Shown here piece by piece: positions 50,123 to 58,831 of a DNA stretch of 64,000 nt. Both the position numbers and the translations under genes were made by a program. The notes beneath the pieces are model-generated. The model was not told the DNA's origin and made no database searches. It was given only the letters and a program-made list of their open reading frames with translations. The first letter of the stretch is position 1. Each line of letters starts with the position of its first letter. The stretch is from Miltoncostaea sp963771025 (GTDB lineage: Bacteria > Actinomycetota > Thermoleophilia > Miltoncostaeales > Miltoncostaeaceae). The stretch covers positions 1 through 64,000 of the forward strand of contig CAVYRL010000002.1 in assembly GCA_963771025.1 (NCBI GenBank), given 5' to 3'.

Positions 50123-50986
50123 ATGAGGATCGCGACCTGGAACGTCAACTCGGTCCGGCAGCGGCTGCCGCGGCTGCTGGGGTGGCTGGACGATCGGCGC
50201 CCGGACGTCGTGTGCCTGCAGGAGACGAAGCTCACCGACGCCGCGTTCGACGAGCTGCTCGGCGAGGAGCTCGGTCGCCGGGGGTACGCCTTCGCCGCGC
50301 ACGGGCAGGGTCAGTGGAACGGCGTGGCGATCCTCTCCCGGGCCGGCCTCGACGAGGTGGTGACCGGGCTCGCCGGCGCGCCGGACTGGGAGGTGCCGGA
50401 GGCGCGGGCGATCGCCGCGACCTGCGGTGGCATCCGGATCCACTCCCTCTATGTCCCCAACGGGCGGACGCCCGACTCCGACCATTACCGCTACAAGCTC
50501 GCGTGGCTGGCGGCGCTCCGCGACGTGGCCGAGGGCGGCCCGGAGGACGCCCTCCTCTGCGGCGACGTGAACATCGCCCCCACCGACGCGGACGTCTTCG
50601 ACCCGGAGGCCTACATCGGGCAGACCCACGTCACACCGCCGGAGCGGGAGGCGCTCGCCGGGTTCACCGCGCTCGGGCTCCACGACGTCGTCCGCGAGCG
50701 CTGGCCGTCGGAGCGCATCTTCACGTACTGGGACTATCGCGCCGGCATGTTCCACAAGGACCTCGGGATGCGTATCGACCTCGCGCTCGCGTCGGCGCCC
50801 GTCGCCGCGAGGGTGAAGGCGGCGTGGGTCGACCGTCAGGCGCGCAAGGGCAGCGGTCCGAGCGATCACGCCCCGGTGATGGTCGACCTGGACGAGGCGC
50901 CCGACGGCGACATCGGCCCGGTCGTGCCCCCGCCGTCCGCGAGGCCGGCCCGCCGGGGTTCGGCGCGGTTGCCCCAGTCGGGCTGA
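50123..50986 (+). CDS. xth: Exodeoxyribonuclease III
   Basis: This 287-residue protein has MRIATWNVNSVRQRLPRLL, CLQETKL (catalytic Glu), SLYVPNGR, LLCGDVNIAP and GPSDHAPVMVDL (catalytic Asp-His). These are all the motifs of the AP endonuclease/exonuclease III family acting on abasic sites. The last 25 residues are a Pro/Arg-rich tail. A small membrane protein starts at its stop (TGATG). Confidence 0.93.
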   Translation: MRIATWNVNSVRQRLPRLLGWLDDRRPDVVCLQETKLTDAAFDELLGEELGRRGYAFAAHGQGQWNGVAILSRAGLDEVVTGLAGAPDWEVPEARAIAATCGGIRIHSLYVPNGRTPDSDHYRYKLAWLAALRDVAEGGPEDALLCGDVNIAPTDADVFDPEAYIGQTHVTPPEREALAGFTALGLHDVVRERWPSERIFTYWDYRAGMFHKDLGMRIDLALASAPVAARVKAAWVDRQARKGSGPSDHAPVMVDLDEAPDGDIGPVVPPPSARPARRGSARLPQSG

Positions 50987-51291
50987 TGGCCCGCTCGGGG
51001 TCGGGAGCCTCACGGACGCGCCATGACGCCGTGCAGGAGCGACGGGCCCCTCTCGAGCGCCGTCTGCTGCTCAACGCCTCCCTCGCCGGAGCGGTCACCG
51101 GCGCCCTGGTCGCCCTCGCCTGCTGCGTCTTCGCCACCTTCATCGGCTTCCCGCCCTCGCCGTGGGTGCTGGTGGGAGTCGTGCTGGGGAGCGCGATCGT
51201 CCTGGCCTGCGCCGCCGCCACGGTGATCGCGCGCACGCCGCCGTTACGGCGCGCCCTCGGGCTGGACGAGCGGAGAGCGGACCGGGGCTAG
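50986..51291 (+). CDS. Small membrane protein
   Basis: This 101-residue protein has a basic N-terminus with RAPLERRLLLNASLAG, then two helices (about 31-53 and 57-79) and a charged tail. It starts in a TGATG overlap with xth. I do not recognise the family. Confidence 0.55.
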   Translation: MARSGSGASRTRHDAVQERRAPLERRLLLNASLAGAVTGALVALACCVFATFIGFPPSPWVLVGVVLGSAIVLACAAATVIARTPPLRRALGLDERRADRG

Positions 51292-51474
51292 CGCGCCCGG
51301 AGGGCGCGAGTCGTTCGCCCGACTGCCGCTGTTGCCAGGAGATCGCCCCGGCAATAGCCTCCGCGTCCCATGCCGCGGTGGTCGAGCCCCGACCGTCTGG
51401 CCGGGTCGGGGACGATGGCAGGGCCTGGCGACCCGCCTTGCCCGGGTCCCGCAACCGTGATCAGGAGGATGGGA

Positions 51475-51885
51475 ATGAGCCACGTGGCGACCGTTCGGAA
51501 CCTGTACGTCCACCTCACCGCCCACGACGTCGATGCCTTCGGCGAGCACCTGGCCGACGACTTCGTCGAGCACGAGGAGCTTCCCGGCGAGGCGCCGACC
51601 AAAGACGGCGTCAAGGCTTTCTTCCGCGTTCAGATCGCGGCCTTCTCCGATTTCGCCGCGACGCTTGAGGACGTCGTGGACGGCGGCGACAAGGTGGTCG
51701 CCCGGGTGCGTTTCACGGGGACCCACGACGGCGAGTTCATGGGGATGCCGCCGACCGGAAAGACGATCGACGTGAAGGGGATCGACATCTTCCGCTTCGC
51801 GGACGACGGGCTCGTGCACGAGCACTGGGGCGTGTTCGACGCGATGGGGATGATGCAGCAGCTCGGCGCCGTCCCGGGTCCCTGA
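51475..51885 (+). CDS. SnoaL/ester cyclase-like protein
   Basis: This 136-residue protein has VRNLYVHLTAHDVDAFGEHL, then FRVQIAAFSDFAATLEDVVD, THDGEFMGMPPTGKTIDVKG and GLVHEHWGVFDAMGMMQQLG. This is the SnoaL-type polyketide cyclase/ester cyclase pattern. AGGAGG at 51463-51468 sits six bases before ATG 51475, while the ATG at 51469 would touch it, so 51475 is preferred. Confidence 0.85.
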   Translation: MSHVATVRNLYVHLTAHDVDAFGEHLADDFVEHEELPGEAPTKDGVKAFFRVQIAAFSDFAATLEDVVDGGDKVVARVRFTGTHDGEFMGMPPTGKTIDVKGIDIFRFADDGLVHEHWGVFDAMGMMQQLGAVPGP

Positions 51886-51994
51886 CGCCGGACGATCCGG
51901 CCGACACGCGCTCGGGGCGGATATCGCCGGTCAACCGCGCCCGCCCGCCGGTCGGCGGGCCTGGCCCGGGGGGCGACCGGTAGCCTCGCCCACC

Positions 51995-52225
51995 GTGGAT
52001 GCTGAGCCCCCTGTGGACGCGTGGGAAGAGGCGGAGGCCCTCCGGGAGGTGCTCCGCATCGCCCGCGGGGTACGCCACGAGGATTTCGAGCGCGACGTGG
52101 TGCCCCGTCTTCGCCGGCTGTCGTCGGCGCAGCGGATCCGGGTGGCGCAGGCGATGGAGGCGGCGCTGAAGCAGGAGTTCGGGGAAGAGCCCGGCGGCTC
52201 CGGCGAGACCCGGCACGTGCGGTAA
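51995..52225 (+). CDS. Small soluble protein of unknown function
   Basis: This 76-residue helical protein starts at GTG and reads EEAEALREVLRIARGVRHED, then LRRLSSAQRIRVAQAMEAAL. No motif that I know. It is nine bases ahead of the LigD-type polymerase gene and may be co-transcribed. Confidence 0.5.
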   Translation: MDAEPPVDAWEEAEALREVLRIARGVRHEDFERDVVPRLRRLSSAQRIRVAQAMEAALKQEFGEEPGGSGETRHVR

Positions 52226-52234
52226 CGTCGCCCC

Positions 52235-53263
52235 GTGGGGCAGGACGCGGAGCACCTCGAGCTGGACGCGGGCGGGCGCACCGTCGCGATCAGCAACCCC
52301 GGGAAGGTGATGTTCCCGGAGCACGGCGAGACGAAGGCCGACCTCGCCCGCTATTACCTCGCGGTGGCGGAGCCTCTGATGCTGACGGTCCGCGACCGGC
52401 CGACCCTGCTCCAGCGGTTCCCCAACGGCGCGTCCGGCGCCTCGTTCTTCCAGAAGCGCATCCCCCCGTCGGCGCCGGACTGGTTGCAGACGACGATCGT
52501 CGCGACGCCCAACGGCACCACCTCGCGCGCGATCGTGATGGCCGACATCGCGCACGTGCTGTGGGCAGCGAACCAGGGCTGCCTGGGCTTCCACCCCTGG
52601 CCCTACCGCGCCGCGACGCCCGAGCAGACCGACGAGCTGCGGCTGGACCTCGACCCCTCGCCGGGCGTGACCTTCCCGATGGTGCGCGAGGCCGCGACCG
52701 AGGTGCGGACGTTCCTCGGAGAGCTCGGCATCGCGGCGTTCCCCAAGACCACCGGCAACCGCGGGCTTCACGTCTACGTGCGCGTCGAGCCCGGGTGGGA
52801 CTCCTTCGCCGTGCGCCAGGCGGCCGTCTCGGTGGCGCGGGAGATGGAGCGCCGGCGCCCTGACCTGATCACGGGGGCCTGGTGGAAGGAGGAGCGCGGC
52901 GAGCGGGTGTTCGTCGACTTCAATCAGAACGCCCCGCACAAGACCGTCTTCGGGGCGTGGTGCGTCCGCGCCCGCGTCGGGGCGCAGGTGTCGACGCCGT
53001 TCGCGTGGGACGAACTGGAGGGGATCGATCCCGACGAGCTGACGATGCGCACCGTTCCGGAGCGGGTCGCGCGCCTCGGGGACCCCTGGGCCGTGATCGA
53101 CGAGGCGCCGCAGTCCATCGCCCCGCTGGTCGAGCGCTACCGCGCCGACCTGGCGGCGGGGATCCCCGACAACCCATGGCCGCCCGTGTATCCGAAGATG
53201 CCCGACGAGCCTCCGCGCGTGGCGCCGAGCCGGGCGAGGAAACGCCCCGAGGCGGCCGACTAG
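52235..53263 (+). CDS. Stand-alone LigD-type polymerase/primase domain
   Basis: This 342-residue protein has the archaeo-eukaryotic primase-like PolDom: ISNPGKVMFPEHGETKADLA, TLLQRFPNG, LDLDPSPG (two catalytic Asp at about 138 and 140), TTGNRGLHVYV and FVDFNQN (third Asp). In full LigD this domain fills gaps during non-homologous end joining. The ligase and nuclease domains and Ku are not encoded nearby. Confidence 0.9.
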   Translation: MGQDAEHLELDAGGRTVAISNPGKVMFPEHGETKADLARYYLAVAEPLMLTVRDRPTLLQRFPNGASGASFFQKRIPPSAPDWLQTTIVATPNGTTSRAIVMADIAHVLWAANQGCLGFHPWPYRAATPEQTDELRLDLDPSPGVTFPMVREAATEVRTFLGELGIAAFPKTTGNRGLHVYVRVEPGWDSFAVRQAAVSVAREMERRRPDLITGAWWKEERGERVFVDFNQNAPHKTVFGAWCVRARVGAQVSTPFAWDELEGIDPDELTMRTVPERVARLGDPWAVIDEAPQSIAPLVERYRADLAAGIPDNPWPPVYPKMPDEPPRVAPSRARKRPEAAD

Positions 53264-53326
53264 GCGGGTGTTCGCGCCGGGTCCGGGGGGCTACGCTTGC
53301 GGCGCAAAGCGACCGAGGGTGTGCGG

Positions 53327-53953
53327 ATGGGCGAGCGTGGAGTTGGCCTCCGAGCCGGACGCGAGGCCGGCGACCTGGTGGGGGACGCCGTCATGGCCTC
53401 GCTCGCCGATCTGGTCGAGCGCCTGCACGTGGAGGCGCCTCCGGCTCCCGCCGCGGAGATCGCCGGGCCCGCGGCCCTCGCCGTGGGCCCCCCGCCGTCG
53501 CGGGCCCTGCCCACCCGTCCGGCGGTCGATCTCGTCGCCGGCCTGGTCGCGGCGATCGTTCCCGTGGTGCTGAGCCGCGTCGATCCCAACGCGCTCCTCG
53601 ACAGGGTGGACGTGCAGCGCGTCGTGGACCGGGTCGATGTGGAGGAGGTGCTGGCCCGGATCGACCTCGACGACCTCGCCGGGCGGCTCGACGTGGACGC
53701 GCTCCTGGAGCGCGTCGATCTCGACGCCCTCGTGCGCCGCATCGATCTGTCGGCCGCCGCCCGCGAGGCGATCGAGGGCATCGACCTCGGCGAGCTGATC
53801 CGCGAGTCGACCGCCACGATCGGCTCGGACATCGTCGACGACCTGCGCGTCCAGGCGATGCGGGCCGACGAGCTGGTGGCACGGGCCGTCGATGTCGTCC
53901 TGCGCCGCGGGAAGCCGCGCCGCACGGAGCTCGACCCGGCGCGGACGCGGTGA
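53327..53953 (+). CDS. Nonapeptide-repeat protein coupled to an RDD gene
   Basis: This 208-residue protein contains seven tandem nine-residue repeats (about 84-146) of the form R-[VIL]-D-[PVL]-x-x-[LVA]-[LVA]-x: RVDPNALLD, RVDVQRVVD, RVDVEEVLA, RIDLDDLAG, RLDVDALLE, RVDLDALVR, RIDLSAAAR. A hydrophobic stretch (about 66-82) precedes them and a helical tail (IDDLR-like) follows. The family is known beside RDD genes in Actinobacteria but has no assigned function. GTGA-coupled to the RDD gene. Confidence 0.65.
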   Translation: MGERGVGLRAGREAGDLVGDAVMASLADLVERLHVEAPPAPAAEIAGPAALAVGPPPSRALPTRPAVDLVAGLVAAIVPVVLSRVDPNALLDRVDVQRVVDRVDVEEVLARIDLDDLAGRLDVDALLERVDLDALVRRIDLSAAAREAIEGIDLGELIRESTATIGSDIVDDLRVQAMRADELVARAVDVVLRRGKPRRTELDPARTR

Positions 53954-54435
53954 CCCGCCTCGCCGACCAGCCGGAGGTGCGCGGCCGCCTGGGCAGGCGC
54001 GCCGGCATCATGTCCCGCCTGATCGCCGACGCGATCGATCTGGTCGTGGTGGTTGCGCTGGCCCTGCTGGCGCTGCTCATCATCAGCGCGATCCGCGGGC
54101 TCTTCAGCACCAGCTTCGAGTTCGTCACCATTCCCCAGCCCTGGCGGAACATCCTCGCCGCCGTCCTGCTCGTCGTCTACCTCGGCTACGGCTGGGGCCT
54201 CGAGGGGCGCACGCTCGGCAAGACGGCGATGGGCCTGCGCGTCGTCGGCGATGACGGCTCCGATCTGTCGCCGACGCGGGGCATGGTGCGTGCGTTCCTG
54301 TACTTCCTGGTGCTGCCGGGGATCCTCTGGGCCATCGTCAGCCGCCGCAACGCGTCGCTGCAGGATCTCGTCCTGCGGACGTCGGTGATCTACGACTGGG
54401 GGGTCGCGGGGGCCCCGCCGCCGCCGAAGAGCTAG
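53950..54435 (+). CDS. RDD-family membrane protein
   Basis: This 161-residue protein has SRLIADAIDLVVVVALALLA (the Arg-Asp-Asp-like first helix), GRTLGKTAMGLRVVGDDGSD and SRRNASLQDLVLRTSVIYDW. These are the landmarks of RDD membrane proteins. It has three to four helices. GTG 53950 overlaps the repeat-protein stop. Confidence 0.88.
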   Translation: MTRLADQPEVRGRLGRRAGIMSRLIADAIDLVVVVALALLALLIISAIRGLFSTSFEFVTIPQPWRNILAAVLLVVYLGYGWGLEGRTLGKTAMGLRVVGDDGSDLSPTRGMVRAFLYFLVLPGILWAIVSRRNASLQDLVLRTSVIYDWGVAGAPPPPKS

Positions 54436-54623
54436 GCGCGCGGACCACCGTCACCCCGGGGCGGGCAGGGCGCGACGCGGCCGAAGTCCCCTTGGCGGTC
54501 ACCCTCGCGCCGTGTCGTGGGCAGGTCATCGGCGGGAGCGGCCGCGAGACCGTAGAAGTCCGCAATCACTCCGTCGGGAACTCCCGATGTGGCGCCGCCG
54601 ACGCATCCCGATCCTCTCGCCTC

Positions 54624-56012
54624 ATGACCGCACTCGAGCTCGCCCGCCTGCAGTTCGGCATCGTCACGGTGTTCCACTTCATCTTCGTCCCGCTCAGCAT
54701 CGGCCTGGCGTTCTTCGTCGCGACGCTGCAGACCGCCCATCACCGCACCGGCAAGGACGTCTACGGGCGCATGACCCATTTCTGGGGCAAGCTGATGCTG
54801 ATCAGCTTCGCCGTCGGGGTCGTCACCGGAATCGTCCAGGAGTTCCAGTTCGGCATGAACTGGAGCGACTACTCGCGGTACGTCGGCGACGTCTTCGGCG
54901 CGCCGCTGGCGATGGAGGGCCTCGCCGCCTTCTTCCTGGAGTCCACGTTCATCGGCCTGTGGATCTTCGGAAAGGGACGCCTGCCGGCCCGGGTGCACCT
55001 CGCCACGATCTGGCTCGTCGCCGTCGGCACGATGCTGTCGGCCTACTTCATCCTGGCCGCCAACTCATGGATGCAGCACCCGGTGGGGTACCGCATCGGG
55101 GCCTCGGGCCGCGCCGAGATGACGAGCATCTGGGCCGTCCTGACCAACTCCACCGCCCTCTACGCCTTCGGCCACACGATGCTCGCGGCGCTGGCCACCG
55201 CCGGCATGGTGATCCTCGGCGTGTCCGCCTACCACCTCGCGCGCGGCCACGACGTCAACGGCTTCCGGCGCTCGGCGACGCTCGCCCTGGTGGTCGTCTT
55301 CGTCGGCGCCCTCGCGACCGCGACCGTCGGCCACTTCCAGGCGCAGCTGATGACCACTCAGCAGCCGATGAAGATGGCGGCGGCCGAGGCCCTCTACACG
55401 AGCCAGTCCGGCGCACCGTTCTCGGCCTTCGCGGTCGCGCCCTTCGAGGCGACCCCCGAGCGCCTGACCCTCAACGTGGAGATCCCCAAGGGGCTCTCGC
55501 TGCTCGCGACCAACACACCCAACGGGCGCGTGGAGGGCATCAACGATCTCCAGGCCGAGTACGTCGCCCGGTACGGACCGGGCGACTACCGGCCCGTCAT
55601 CGGGATCACCTACTGGGCCTTCCGGCTGATGGTCGGGATGGGGGTGCTGATGATCCTGCTCGGGTTCATCGGCCTCCTGCTCGTGCGCCGGGGCACCCTG
55701 ACCACGTCACCCCGCTTCCTCAAGATCGCCCTCTGGGCGATCCCGGTGCCGTTCATCGGCAACGCGATGGGCTGGATCTTCACCGAGATGGGTCGCCAGC
55801 CGTGGGTGGTCCAGGGGCTGCTGCTGACACGCGACGCGTCCTCGCCGACCGTCGGCGTGGGCTACGTCACGACCAGCCTGATCGGCTTCACCCTGCTGTA
55901 CGCGGTCCTCGCGGCCATCGCCGGATGGCTCGCCGTGCGCGAGATGCGCGCGGGCACCACTCCGCAGAGCGCGGATGCCCCCGGCGACGCGCCCACGACC
56001 CTCGCCTACTAG
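54624..56012 (+). CDS. cydA: Cytochrome bd quinol oxidase subunit I
   Basis: This 462-residue subunit starts at ATG 54624 (ALELARLQFGIVTVFHFIFV; His18 is a b-haem ligand). It has AFGHTMLAALATAG (second His), QPMKMAAAEALY (quinol loop) and GRQPWVVQGLL. The Q-loop is short, as in Actinobacteria. The frame is open upstream to 54492 but without similarity. Part of cydABDC. Confidence 0.95.
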   Translation: MTALELARLQFGIVTVFHFIFVPLSIGLAFFVATLQTAHHRTGKDVYGRMTHFWGKLMLISFAVGVVTGIVQEFQFGMNWSDYSRYVGDVFGAPLAMEGLAAFFLESTFIGLWIFGKGRLPARVHLATIWLVAVGTMLSAYFILAANSWMQHPVGYRIGASGRAEMTSIWAVLTNSTALYAFGHTMLAALATAGMVILGVSAYHLARGHDVNGFRRSATLALVVVFVGALATATVGHFQAQLMTTQQPMKMAAAEALYTSQSGAPFSAFAVAPFEATPERLTLNVEIPKGLSLLATNTPNGRVEGINDLQAEYVARYGPGDYRPVIGITYWAFRLMVGMGVLMILLGFIGLLLVRRGTLTTSPRFLKIALWAIPVPFIGNAMGWIFTEMGRQPWVVQGLLLTRDASSPTVGVGYVTTSLIGFTLLYAVLAAIAGWLAVREMRAGTTPQSADAPGDAPTTLAY

Positions 56013-56021
56013 GAGGCCGCG

Positions 56022-57095
56022 ATGGATCCCTCGGCGCTCGAGACGTTCTGGTTCATCCTCATCGGGGTCCTCTGGGCGGGCTACCTCTTCCTCGAGGGCT
56101 TCGATTTCGGGGTCGGGATGCTGCTGCCCGTGCTCGGGCGGAACAACGACGAGCGCCGGTCGATCATCTCGACGATCGGGCCGGTCTGGGACGGCAACGA
56201 GGTGTGGCTGCTGACCGCCGGGGGCGCCACGTTCGCCGCGTTCCCCGAGTGGTACGCGACCCTCTTCTCGGGGTTCTACCTGGCCCTCTTCCTGATCCTG
56301 GTCGCGTTGATCGTGCGCGGCGTCGCCTTCGAGTTCCGCGACAAGCACGACACGGCGCGCTGGCGCGGGACCTGGGACGCCGCGATCGTCGTGGGCAGCG
56401 TGGTGCCCGCGCTGCTGTGGGGCGTGGCCTTCGCCAACCTCGTGCGCGGGGTGTCGCTGGACGCCAACCACGAATACGTGGGCACGTTCTGGGATCTGCT
56501 CAACCCCTACGCGCTGCTCGGCGGCGTCGCCACCCTCCTGCTGTGCGCGGCACACGGGGCGATCTTCCTCACGCTGCGCACGCGCGGTGACATGCGCGAT
56601 CGCGCACGGGCGCTCGCGCGCCCGCTCTCGTGGGCGGTCGTCGTGGTCGGGGCCGGCTTCATCGCGTGGACGCTCGGGCGCTCCGCCGGCGACGACCGCC
56701 TCAACGCCGCCGCCCTCGTCGGCGGCATCGGCACCGCGCTCGCCGTGATCATCGCCGCGGTGATGGTGCTGCGCCGCCGCGACGGGTTCGCGTTCGCCGC
56801 CACGGGTGTGGCGTTCGGCCTGCTCGTCATGACCATCTTCGCGAGCCTGTGGCCCAACGTCATGAACTCCAGCGGGGCCCCCGCACTTGCGCTGAGCATC
56901 GCCGAGGCCGCCTCCACCAACTACACGCTGACCGTCATGACGGTCGTGGCGCTGGTGCTGACGCCGGTCGTGCTGCTCTACCAGGGGTGGACCTACTGGG
57001 TCTTCCGCCATCGCGTCGGCGGCGACGTCGGCGACGTCCGCACGCCGCTGGATCTGGCCTCGCGCCCGGCGGACGGCACCGAGGGCAGCGCCTGA
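56022..57095 (+). CDS. cydB: Cytochrome bd quinol oxidase subunit II
   Basis: This 357-residue subunit has FWFILIGVLWAGYLFLEGFD, FGVGMLLPVLGRNNDERR, GPVWDGNEVWLLTAGGATFA and LLNPYALLGGVATLLLCAAH, all typical of CydB. It starts nine bases after cydA and its stop overlaps the cydD start (TGATG). Confidence 0.95.
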   Translation: MDPSALETFWFILIGVLWAGYLFLEGFDFGVGMLLPVLGRNNDERRSIISTIGPVWDGNEVWLLTAGGATFAAFPEWYATLFSGFYLALFLILVALIVRGVAFEFRDKHDTARWRGTWDAAIVVGSVVPALLWGVAFANLVRGVSLDANHEYVGTFWDLLNPYALLGGVATLLLCAAHGAIFLTLRTRGDMRDRARALARPLSWAVVVVGAGFIAWTLGRSAGDDRLNAAALVGGIGTALAVIIAAVMVLRRRDGFAFAATGVAFGLLVMTIFASLWPNVMNSSGAPALALSIAEAASTNYTLTVMTVVALVLTPVVLLYQGWTYWVFRHRVGGDVGDVRTPLDLASRPADGTEGSA

Positions 57096-58831
57096 TGCAC
57101 CCACTCCACCGCCGGCTCCTCCGGGGGAGCGGAGCCGCGCGGTGGCACATGGTGGCGGCGGTCATCCTGGGTGTCGCGACCGCCGCCACCGTCATCGCGC
57201 AGGCGCTGCTGCTGGCGCGGATCATCGCCGGGGTGTTCATGGACGGGCGCTCGCTGGGCGACGAGCGTGCCGCCCTGATCGCCCTCGTGCTCGTCTCGGT
57301 GGGTCGCGGCTGCCTCGCGTGGGGCTACGAGATGGCCGGGCACGTGGGCGCCGTCCGGGTGATGGCGGCCATGCGCGTCGCGCTGGTCACCCATCTGCTC
57401 CGCGGCCGGCCGGCGGCGGTCCGCGACGGCGCCAGCGGGGAGCTCGCAACCGCGGCGGTGCAGGGGGTCGACGCCCTCGAGGCCTACTTCGGGCGCTACG
57501 TGCCGCAGATGGCGCTGTCGGTGCTCGTGCCGATCGCGGTGCTCGTGTGCGTCATCCCGCTCGACCCCACCTCGGCGGTGATCATGGCCGTCACCCTGCC
57601 CTTGATCCCGGTCTTCATGGTCCTGGTGGGCAAAGCGGCGCAGGTGTCGGCGCGCTCGCGCTTTCGTGCGCTCCAGGCACTCGGGGGACGGTTCGCCGAC
57701 GTGGTCCACGGTCTCACCACCCTGCGCGCGAACGGTCGCGCCGAGGCGCAGTCCGCCGTGCTGGGAGAAGCCGGCGAGCGGTACCGGCGCGAGACGATGG
57801 CCACGCTGCGCGTGGCATTCCTGTCGGCGCTGGTGCTCGAGCTGGCCGCCACGCTGGCCGTCGCCCTCGTCGCCGTGACGGTCGGGGTGCGCTTGGCCGG
57901 AGGCGGCATGGAGCTCGAGGCGGGCCTGGCCGTGCTCATCCTGGCGCCCGAGCTCTACGCGCCGCTGCGCCAGCTCGGGGTCCAGTTCCACGCAAGCGCG
58001 GACGGCCTCGCGGCCGCCGAGCGCATCCACGAGGTGCTCGACCAGCCGGTCCTCATCCACGCGACCGCGACGCCGCGCGCGCTGCCCGGCCCGGCGGGCT
58101 CCCCCGTGCGGCTCGAGGGCGTCGGCTTCGCCTATCCCGCGCGCGACGTGCCGGTGCTGAGGGACGTCGATCTGACCCTGGCGCCCGGGGAGCGCGTCGC
58201 CGTGGTGGGGGCGAGCGGCGCCGGCAAGAGCACTCTCCTGGCGTTGCTGATGCGACTCGCTGATCCCACGCACGGGACCGTCAGCGTCGGAGGAGTCGAC
58301 CTGCGCGACGGCGACCCGGTCGCCTGGCGCCGCAGCGTCGCGTGGGTGTCCCAGCGGCCGCGGATGATCGCCGGGACGGTGCGCGACAACGTCAGGATGG
58401 GCGACCGCGAGGCGTCGGATGCGCGGGTGCTCTCGGCGCTCGGCGCGGCCAACGCCGGCGCGCTGGTGGCCGCGTTGCCCCAGGGCCTCGACACCCCGCT
58501 GGGCGAGGGTGGACTCGCCCTCTCGGCCGGCGAGGCTCAGCGGATCGCCCTGGCGCGGGCCTTCCTGCGCGACGCCCCGATGGTCCTGCTGGACGAGCCC
58601 ACGGCGAACCTCGATCCGGAGGGGGCCGCGCTGGTGGGCGAGGCCATCGAGCGCCTCTGCGCGGGCCGGACCGTGGTCATGGCCGTCCACCGGCTGTCCC
58701 TCGCGCGGCGGGCCGACAGGGTCGTGGTCCTGGAGGAGGGCCGCGTCGTCGAGTGCGGGACGCCGACGGATCTGGAGGCCTCCGGCGGCGCCTTCCGGAC
58801 GCAGCTCGACGCCGCCGGAGCGCCCGCATGA
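57095..58831 (+). CDS. cydD: CydD: ABC-type thiol/haem exporter subunit
   Basis: This 578-residue protein has six helices and an ATP-binding domain with GASGAGKST (Walker A), LSAGEAQRIALARAF (signature) and MVLLDEPTANLD (Walker B). It pairs with CydC to export cysteine/glutathione or haem, needed for assembly of cytochrome bd. The last codons overlap cydC (ATGA). Confidence 0.92.
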   Translation: MHPLHRRLLRGSGAARWHMVAAVILGVATAATVIAQALLLARIIAGVFMDGRSLGDERAALIALVLVSVGRGCLAWGYEMAGHVGAVRVMAAMRVALVTHLLRGRPAAVRDGASGELATAAVQGVDALEAYFGRYVPQMALSVLVPIAVLVCVIPLDPTSAVIMAVTLPLIPVFMVLVGKAAQVSARSRFRALQALGGRFADVVHGLTTLRANGRAEAQSAVLGEAGERYRRETMATLRVAFLSALVLELAATLAVALVAVTVGVRLAGGGMELEAGLAVLILAPELYAPLRQLGVQFHASADGLAAAERIHEVLDQPVLIHATATPRALPGPAGSPVRLEGVGFAYPARDVPVLRDVDLTLAPGERVAVVGASGAGKSTLLALLMRLADPTHGTVSVGGVDLRDGDPVAWRRSVAWVSQRPRMIAGTVRDNVRMGDREASDARVLSALGAANAGALVAALPQGLDTPLGEGGLALSAGEAQRIALARAFLRDAPMVLLDEPTANLDPEGAALVGEAIERLCAGRTVVMAVHRLSLARRADRVVVLEEGRVVECGTPTDLEASGGAFRTQLDAAGAPA

